Origin: PHET01 sp038202795
Lineage (GTDB): Bacteria; Actinomycetota; Coriobacteriia; Anaerosomatales; PHET01
Direction: 5' to 3'
DNA: 31,443 bases
Assembly: GCA_038202795.1 (NCBI GenBank)
Contig: JBBREQ010000019.1
Coordinates: forward strand, 1 to 31,443
Shown here: in pieces, positions 31,377-31,443 of the stretch
How the letters are laid out: each line of letters starts with the position of its first letter
Numbering within the stretch: position 1 is the first letter of the stretch
Program-made: the position numbers and the translations under genes
The notes under the pieces: model-generated
What the model was told of the DNA's origin: nothing
Databases searched by the model: none
What the model saw: the letters and a program-made list of their open reading frames with translations, nothing else

Positions 31377-31443
31377 GGCGTTACCTGAGTTCGGCGGGGA
31401 CGGGTGAGGTTCGGGCGCGCGCTACCCGCAGGCGCCCGGTGCA

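Noticed and set aside
31369..31390. Pho box with 11-bp direct repeats upstream of the pst operon
   Set aside because: GTTCACAC and a nearby GTAACGCC are only loosely similar and not spaced by a clear 11 bp; I report only a possible element, not a Pho box.

Overview
The window is a GC-rich chromosomal stretch that looks like a Gram-positive actinobacterium. Likely clues are lipoproteins with SPase II lipoboxes, a cell-wall-binding (CWB2-type) surface protein, a PBP5-like carboxypeptidase, frequent GTG/TTG starts and apparently leaderless genes. The mix of secreted Ig-like proteins, a CxxCH surface protein and CWB2 repeats is reminiscent of environmental Coriobacteriia-like lineages. That placement is inference, because no rRNA or marker tree is available here. 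Nothing looks like a prophage, IS element, CRISPR array or tRNA cluster.

Layout. 1-1440 (minus): a MarR regulator followed by a truncated multidrug-type ABC half-transporter. 1613-6178 (plus): an exported transglutaminase-like protein with a C-terminal coiled coil, RecQ helicase, and a three-TM metallophosphoesterase. 6218-7168 (minus): a zinc MDR dehydrogenase. 7420-8550 (plus): a PAS/HD-GYP c-di-GMP phosphodiesterase, preceded by a tiny ORF with a strong Shine-Dalgarno (SD). 8639-17695 (plus): the most unusual block, four consecutive exported proteins. These are a FecR-domain membrane protein, an Ig-like protein with one CxxCH heme-c motif, a lipoprotein with two DUF7282-like repeats, and a 1694-residue multicopper oxidase fused to FnIII, four InlB-type repeats and a CWB2 wall anchor. 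17818-20426 (minus): D-Ala-D-Ala carboxypeptidase and a CaCA-type Ca2+/Na+ antiporter. 20629-23123 (plus): an M28 peptidase and a PAS-GGDEF protein. 23114-23968 (minus): class IV aminotransferase. 24154-25476 (plus): a lipoprotein and a two-CDGSH iron-sulfur protein. 25514-26374 (minus): MBL-fold hydrolase. 26375-26749: a structured intergenic region with a 14-nt perfect anti-16S (SD) match and a candidate small ORF. 26750-31245 (minus): the phosphate-uptake operon [secreted Ig-like]-pstS-pstC-pstA-pstB, with a promoter region containing a 16-bp perfect palindrome.

How the parts fit. The plus-strand block at 8.6-17.7 kb could be an envelope redox module: a wall-anchored copper oxidase beside a possible heme protein and a lipoprotein. 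The oxidation substrate cannot be read from sequence; metal ions such as Mn(II) or Cu(I), or phenolics, are possibilities. Both halves of c-di-GMP turnover (HD-GYP and GGDEF) lie in the window but are not adjacent. The pst operon is complete for transport but lacks phoU and a PhoR/PhoB pair here. Its PstS has no lipobox, and an exported Ig-like protein is encoded just ahead of it.

Several genes (starts at 1613, 4730, 21936 and, on the minus strand, 23968) have a -10-like hexamer exactly six bases before the start codon and no usable SD, which fits leaderless transcription. Most other genes have a recognisable SD.
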